Shown here piece after piece: positions 14,008 through 17,811 of a stretch of 17,811 nt of DNA; the first letter of the stretch is position 1, and the number at the start of each line of letters is the position of its first letter. Origin of the DNA: DATEPR01 sp036503065. GTDB lineage: Bacteria; Actinomycetota; Actinomycetes; Mycobacteriales; Pseudonocardiaceae. The notes under the pieces were generated by a model. It saw only the letters and a list, made by a program, of their open reading frames with translations. It searched no databases and was not told where the DNA came from. Location: contig DASXXM010000390.1 in NCBI GenBank assembly GCA_036503065.1, positions 1 to 17,811 of the forward strand. Reading direction: 5' to 3'. The position numbers and the translations under genes were made by a program.

Positions 14008-15297
14008 ATGGCAATACGTTACCCACGTTGGTTATCCGGTCTGGTTCCGCTGGTCGCCGTTCTGGTCGCGCTGGTGGTCGCGTTCGTGGCCAGAACCAGG
14101 GTGGAGACCGGCCAGCTGACAACGACAGACCTGGAAGTGTTCTGGGTCAGCGGAAAGGCGGTGTGGTCCGGCCGCGATCCCTACCTGTTCTGGCTGCCCG
14201 GCGCGCACCTGAGCCTGACGTACCCGCCGTTCGCCGGGCTGTTGCTGGCACCGCTGAGTCTGCTGTCGCTGTCGGCGTTGCGCATCGTCTGGTTCACCGG
14301 CGTGCTGGTCGCGCTCCAGGCCATCGTGTGGCTGGCCACCGGCTGGGTTGGCGTCCGCCGCACCCGGCTTCGGTTGCTGTTGTGCCTGTTGGCCCCGGTG
14401 TCCGTGTTCCTGATCGACCCGCTCTGGCAGGAACTCTGGTCCGGTCAGGTGAACGTCTTCGTGGCGCTGCTGGTGCTGGCCGACCTGTGCCGGCGCAACG
14501 GCGCCCGCGGCCGGGGCATCGGCATCGGCCTTGCCGCCGGGATCAAGCTGACGCCCGCGCTGTTCATCGTCTACCTGGCGCTGACCCGGCGGTTCCGCGA
14601 GGCGCTGACCGCGCTGGCCGCCTTCGCCGCGACCGTCGCCGCCGGCTTCCTGCTCATGCCGACCCAGGCGTGGCAGTACTGGACCCACTGGGCGTGGGAC
14701 GTGCAGCGGATCTACGCACAGCCGGGCATCGTGTTCAACCAGAGCCTGCGCGGCGCGGTCGCGCGACTGCTGCACCACGACGCGGTGTTGCCGTGGGCAC
14801 TGACCATCGCCGTCGTCGTGGTCGCCGGACTCGCGGTGTGCGTGGGGTTGTACCGCCGTGGCATGGACCGCGAGGGCGCCGTCCTGTGTGGCGTCGTCGC
14901 GCTGCTCGTGTCGCCGGTTTCCTGGGTCTACCACTGGGTGTGGCTCGTGCCGGTGCTGATCGTGCTCGTCGCGGGCGCCATCCGGACCCGCTCCCCCGGC
15001 TGGATCGCGGCCGCGGTGGTCACCGCCGCGGTCGCGCTGACGCACCCGTACACCTGGGTCGGCGGCTTCAGCGCCACCCCGTCCGGCCTGTTCGGAGGCT
15101 ATCGCGGCTGGTGGCCGAGTTGGACCGGCTTCGGTGCCAGCCCGTCCGGCCTGTTCGCACAGCTTGCGGGCGACTCACTGGTGCTGGTCGGGTTGCTGCT
15201 GTTGGCCGGGGGCGCCGTGCTGGCGCTGTCCCGCCGCGACGAGCCACCGGCGCTCCCGCTGCGTATCAAGGAAGGGGCTGTCCTTCGATCAGGCTGA
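14008..15297 (+). CDS. GT87-family polyprenyl-phosphate-mannose-dependent mannosyltransferase-like membrane protein
   Basis: This is a 429-aa multi-pass membrane glycosyltransferase of the GT-C type (DUF2029/GT87; mycobacterial PimE and lipoarabinomannan alpha-1,2-mannosyltransferases belong here). It has a signal-anchor-like first helix (10-28), then TTTDLEVFW with D41 as probable catalytic acid at the start of the first outer loop. GRDPY (55-59), TYPPF (71-75), SGQVNVF (145-151), AAGIKLTPALF (176-186) and FNQSLRG (243-249) are all family-typical. About ten or more hydrophobic segments follow. Residues about 351-385 contain a short internal duplication. ATG 14008 has GGAAGG at 13992-13997; earlier in-frame codons fall in the terminator. 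The donor is expected to be polyprenyl-phosphate mannose and the acceptor a cell-envelope lipid or glycan, but neither is shown. Its 3' end overlaps the convergent methyltransferase gene by 32 bp. Confidence 0.85.
   Translation: MAIRYPRWLSGLVPLVAVLVALVVAFVARTRVETGQLTTTDLEVFWVSGKAVWSGRDPYLFWLPGAHLSLTYPPFAGLLLAPLSLLSLSALRIVWFTGVLVALQAIVWLATGWVGVRRTRLRLLLCLLAPVSVFLIDPLWQELWSGQVNVFVALLVLADLCRRNGARGRGIGIGLAAGIKLTPALFIVYLALTRRFREALTALAAFAATVAAGFLLMPTQAWQYWTHWAWDVQRIYAQPGIVFNQSLRGAVARLLHHDAVLPWALTIAVVVVAGLAVCVGLYRRGMDREGAVLCGVVALLVSPVSWVYHWVWLVPVLIVLVAGAIRTRSPGWIAAAVVTAAVALTHPYTWVGGFSATPSGLFGGYRGWWPSWTGFGASPSGLFAQLAGDSLVLVGLLLLAGGAVLALSRRDEPPALPLRIKEGAVLRSG
15078..15157 (+). repeat. Short in-frame direct repeat inside the GT87 gene
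   Basis: The 17-nt sequence CCCGTCCGGCCTGTTCG occurs at 15078-15094 and again at 15141-15157, exactly 63 nt (21 codons) apart. The protein repeat is GFSATPSGLFGG (353-364) against GFGASPSGLFAQ (374-385), in a loop near the carboxy terminus. Confidence 0.8.
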
Positions 15298-16297
15298 AGG
15301 CGGTGTCCGTGGGGACGACCCTGGTGAGCTGGTAACCGCCGGTCAGGAACACGTCGGCGTACTGGGCCTGCGAGCGCACGTTCCCGTTCATGGTCACGCT
15401 CATCACCAGGTCGAAGTTCTTCACGAACCGGGAGGTCTTGTCGTCGCGGACGAACTCGGCGGCCACGAACCGGGCCGCCGGGGACGCCGCCCGGCACTGC
15501 CGCAGGAGCCGGACCACGTTGGCGTCGTCCCAGCTGTGCATGACCTGCTTGACCACGTAGGTGTCCACACCGGACGGTACCGACTCGAAGAAGTCGGCAC
15601 CCTGCAACCGCATCCGGTCCGTGGACAGCAGATCGGCCAGCCCCGGCCGGCACCGGGCCTGCTCGACGACCGGCCCGAGATCCACCAGGACGCCGTGCCG
15701 AATGGTCGGGTAGGCGCGCAGGATCGCACCGAGGTACGTGCCGGTGCCGCCGCCGAGATCGGCGACAACGCCGGACTGCGCGAACTCCGGATAGGACAGT
15801 GCGACCTGGTCGCTGAGCGCTTCGGAGAAGCTGTTCATGGCGCCGTTGAAGATGGTGCCGGCCTCCGGGTGCTGCGCGAGGTACTGCCACAACGTCATGT
15901 CGTAGGCGAGCTCGAAACCGGGCCTGCCGGTGTCGAGCTGGCCGCCGAGGCGGCTCCACGCCGACCACAGCCACTCGGAGCCGACGAGCCGGGCCATCGC
16001 GTACTGCGAGCGCGGGTAGTCCCGGCGCAGCAGGTGCGACAGCCGGGAGTTCTCGAACACGTCCGGCTCGATCTCGCGGAACACGCCGTCCTCGACCAGC
16101 AGCCGGAGCACCTTGCCGAGGATGACCGGATCGGTGCCGGTGCGTTCGGCCAGCTCGTCGACCGACAGCCGCGCATCGGCGAGCACGTCGGCGATGCCGT
16201 GTTGTGCCACCACCGAGATGCACTGTGGGACTGTCGGGAACATCAGCTGCGAGAGCGCGAACGCGTCCGCCGCATCTGGCGCATAGCTCTGCGTCAT
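15266..16297 (-). CDS. SAM-dependent O-methyltransferase (PF00891-type)
   Basis: This is a 343-aa small-molecule O-methyltransferase, the usual length for the family found in polyketide and other secondary pathways. Residues about 12-100 form the winged-helix dimerisation domain, with LSVDELAERTGTDPVILGKV (44-63). The SAM site is VVADLGGGTGTYL (177-189), with D206 in VLVDL binding the ribose hydroxyls. GADFFESVP (233-241) is motif IV-like. VVKQVMHSWDD (248-258) holds the likely catalytic base H254. The start is the ATG reading from 16297 downward, chosen because family sequence begins immediately after it; a weak GGGG ribosome site lies about 8 nt upstream. It is divergent from the P450 gene, with 214 nt between them, and convergent with the GT87 gene. 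The substrate is probably an aromatic or enolic hydroxyl; its identity is unknown. Confidence 0.9.
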   Translation of the reverse strand: MTQSYAPDAADAFALSQLMFPTVPQCISVVAQHGIADVLADARLSVDELAERTGTDPVILGKVLRLLVEDGVFREIEPDVFENSRLSHLLRRDYPRSQYAMARLVGSEWLWSAWSRLGGQLDTGRPGFELAYDMTLWQYLAQHPEAGTIFNGAMNSFSEALSDQVALSYPEFAQSGVVADLGGGTGTYLGAILRAYPTIRHGVLVDLGPVVEQARCRPGLADLLSTDRMRLQGADFFESVPSGVDTYVVKQVMHSWDDANVVRLLRQCRAASPAARFVAAEFVRDDKTSRFVKNFDLVMSVTMNGNVRSQAQYADVFLTGGYQLTRVVPTDTAFSLIEGQPLP

Positions 16298-16511
16298 GCC
16301 TGCTGCCCCACTTTCGGTAGCACGATGGGTTCGCAAGTGAGCTTCTTGCTTCGTGCGTCCCACTTCATGAGGCGGCTGTCCCCCGCGACGGGGAATATTC
16401 GCCACGGCAACGATTCCCGCCCGATGGGGCACCAGGACCGATGCCGGCGGGACCGCACGCCTGCCAGGCTCGCAGAGTTCACCCGTCCGCTGGCAGAAAG
16501 GCGAGGTCACC
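16298..16511. promoter_or_regulatory. Divergent promoter region between methyltransferase and P450 genes
   Basis: The 214 nt separate two divergent genes and must hold both promoters unless one is read through. No convincing -35/-10 pair could be placed. Two symmetrical motifs sit next to each other in the middle: CCCCG-CGA-CGGGG (16381-16393) and the perfect 8-bp palindrome GAATATTC (16393-16400). They are candidates for a regulator binding site acting on both genes. Confidence 0.4.
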
Positions 16512-17693
16512 GTGTTGCCGATGTTGCCGAGGGAGCGGTCCCACCCCTTCGACCTGCCACCGGAGTACGAACGGTTGCGCGCCGAGGCGCCGATCAGCCG
16601 GCACCGCTGGCCCAACGGCGTCGAGGGTTGGCTGGTCACCCGATACGACCACATCCGCACCCTGTTGGCGGACAACCGCCTGAGCATCGACCGGGCCGGC
16701 CAGATGCCGCCGTCGCTGGCCATCGGCCGCAAACCGGTGATGATGCCCAGATCCCTGGTGTCCATGGACCCGCCGGAACACACCCGGTGGCGCCGCCTGA
16801 TCCTGCGCGATCTCACCCCCGGCAAGGCACGCGCACTCGAACCGAGGATCGAGGCGATCACTCGCGAGTATCTGGCCCGGATGCGCGATCAGGGACCGCC
16901 GGTGGATCTGCTGTCCGAACTGGCATTTCCGGTGCCGTCGCGCATCATCTGCGATCTGCTTGGTGTACCAGCGAGTGACCAGGAGTTCTTCCAGCAGCAG
17001 ACGCACGTCCGCAGCTCGGTCGCCAGCACCCCGGACCAGGTGGACGACGCTACGATCGCGCTTACCGAGTACCTGACCGAGGTGGCAAAGGAGAAGCAGC
17101 GCAAGCCGGTCGACGACCTTCTCAGCCACCTCGCCCTCGCGCAGGTCGACGGTTCGCCTGTGCCGCTGGACTACATGGTTGGCATGGCGATGCTGTTGCT
17201 GCTGGCCGGCCACGAAACTACCGCTAGCACGATCGGGATCGGCGCTGCTCATGTGATGGGTGATCCGGCCCTTATCCGGCAGTTCGGGTCTTCTGCTGGC
17301 GCGGAGAAGGTGGTCGAGGAGATCCTGCGGATGCACTCGATCATCCAGTACGGCCTGGTTCGCCGTGCCACGGCCGATATCTCGATCGGTGGCGTTGATA
17401 TCGCTTCGGGTGATTGGATCACCTGTTTGTTGGCTTCGGGTAATCGGGATGAGTCGGTTTACAAGTGTCCGCATGCTATCGATCCCTTGCAGCCGCAGGT
17501 GCCGCATCTTACGTTCGGGTATGGGGTGCATCAGTGTGTTGGCATGAGTCTGGCTCGGGTTGAGCTGCGTGTTGTGCTGCGTCTGTTGTTCGCGATGTTT
17601 CCCAATCTGCAGCCGGTGGGGGCGGTTGAGGAGTTGCGTTATCGCGATGACATGTTCGTGTATGGGATCTACGAGCTTCCTGTTCGATGGTGA
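16512..17693 (+). CDS. Cytochrome P450
   Basis: This is a 393-aa bacterial class I cytochrome P450, soluble and needing ferredoxin partners that are not in this window. Motifs in order: MDPPEHTRWRR (85-95) in the C-helix region, LLLLAGHETTAS (228-239) as the I-helix oxygen-activation motif, EEILR with E270 and R273 as the ExxR pair, and FGYGVHQCVG (335-344) with C342 as heme ligand. Length and motifs resemble the actinobacterial CYP105/CYP107 groups; the family is not determined. The stretch before the heme loop (HAIDPLQPQVPH) is less typical than the usual FDxxR. GTG 16512 follows AAAGGCGAGG (16497-16506). It is divergent from the O-methyltransferase and likely modifies the same product. After about 17210 codon third positions shift markedly toward T, unlike the first half and the rest of the window. 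Confidence 0.93.
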   Translation: MLPMLPRERSHPFDLPPEYERLRAEAPISRHRWPNGVEGWLVTRYDHIRTLLADNRLSIDRAGQMPPSLAIGRKPVMMPRSLVSMDPPEHTRWRRLILRDLTPGKARALEPRIEAITREYLARMRDQGPPVDLLSELAFPVPSRIICDLLGVPASDQEFFQQQTHVRSSVASTPDQVDDATIALTEYLTEVAKEKQRKPVDDLLSHLALAQVDGSPVPLDYMVGMAMLLLLAGHETTASTIGIGAAHVMGDPALIRQFGSSAGAEKVVEEILRMHSIIQYGLVRRATADISIGGVDIASGDWITCLLASGNRDESVYKCPHAIDPLQPQVPHLTFGYGVHQCVGMSLARVELRVVLRLLFAMFPNLQPVGAVEELRYRDDMFVYGIYELPVRW

Positions 17694-17811
17694 CTTGTTT
17701 CGGTTGCTGTCCTGTGTTTGACTGGTCCACGTTTTTGACGTCTCCATCACCCCGATCCGTAATCGTCGGTAACGGTTGTTGACGATTTGTCAAGGCTGGA
17801 AAGAGTACCTT
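17694..17811. other. Non-coding right edge, possible start of next promoter
   Basis: The last 118 nt hold no gene and are less GC-rich than the rest. TTGAC-GATTT-GTCAA (17779-17793) is a small inverted repeat whose left arm gives a -35-like TTGACG. TACCTT at the very end could be a -10, but the 21-nt spacing is too long. No terminator hairpin for the P450 gene was found. Confidence 0.3.

Noticed and set aside
14032..15045. 337-codon open frame on the - strand opposite the GT87 gene
   Set aside because: Composition is Gln/Arg/Asp-rich and featureless; the + strand protein shows clear GT87 motifs and membrane helices.
16298..16861. Amino-terminal extension of the methyltransferase into the P450 gene
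   Set aside because: It would run through the divergent promoter region and the P450 coding sequence, and has no family similarity; the ATG at 16297 starts a full-length enzyme.
1..17811. CRISPR array, tRNA or rRNA genes, phage or plasmid origin
   Set aside because: No regularly spaced repeats, cloverleaf-like GTTCRANNC motifs in context, rRNA-like stretches or replication-initiation genes were noticed on either strand.

Overview
This 17.8 kb window is high-GC DNA. It has strongly G/C-ending codons, GTG starts, stop/start overlaps and at least one probable leaderless gene, all of which point to a filamentous actinomycete. Pseudonocardiales is a guess from the overall flavour, not something shown by a marker gene. 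No rRNA, tRNA or CRISPR array was seen.

Left end (1-1815): a tnpB-type gene (IS605 OrfB / IS1341-like RNA-guided nuclease) with about 380 nt of non-coding leader. No tnpA partner is visible. Its stop codon lies only 25 nt before the next gene, so the element abuts, and may supply or block, the promoter of the operon that follows.

Core operon (1816-10244): eight genes on the + strand, spaced from 8 nt of overlap to a 6 nt gap, so almost certainly one transcript. The first four form an ABC importer of the branched-chain amino acid / aromatic acid (HAAT) type: a lipoprotein binding protein, a LivH permease, a single protein fusing LivM permease to LivG ATPase, and a LivF ATPase. The next four are a cytoplasmic seven-bladed EAR (EPTP) propeller protein, a 386-residue protein I do not recognise, an HpcH/HpaI-type metal-dependent aldolase and a LigI-like amidohydrolase. 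The simplest reading is uptake of an organic or aromatic acid followed by ring or lactone hydrolysis and retro-aldol cleavage. The EAR propeller and the unknown protein are the unexplained parts and make this the best candidate for an undescribed system.

Middle (10301-13967): a secreted two-domain protein (LmbE/PIG-L deacetylase plus a seven-repeat propeller) sits behind a hairpin that covers its ribosome binding site. It is followed by a MarR regulator that looks leaderless, a six-helix membrane protein and an SnoaL/NTF2-like protein. A perfect 15-bp intrinsic terminator closes this group.

Right end (14008-17811): a GT87 polyprenyl-phosphate mannosyltransferase-like membrane protein converges on, and overlaps by 32 bp, an O-methyltransferase on the - strand. 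That gene is divergent from a cytochrome P450. The methyltransferase/P450 pair resembles tailoring genes of a secondary-metabolite locus that may continue past the right edge. The 3' half of the P450 gene drifts to T-ending codons, unlike the rest of the window.
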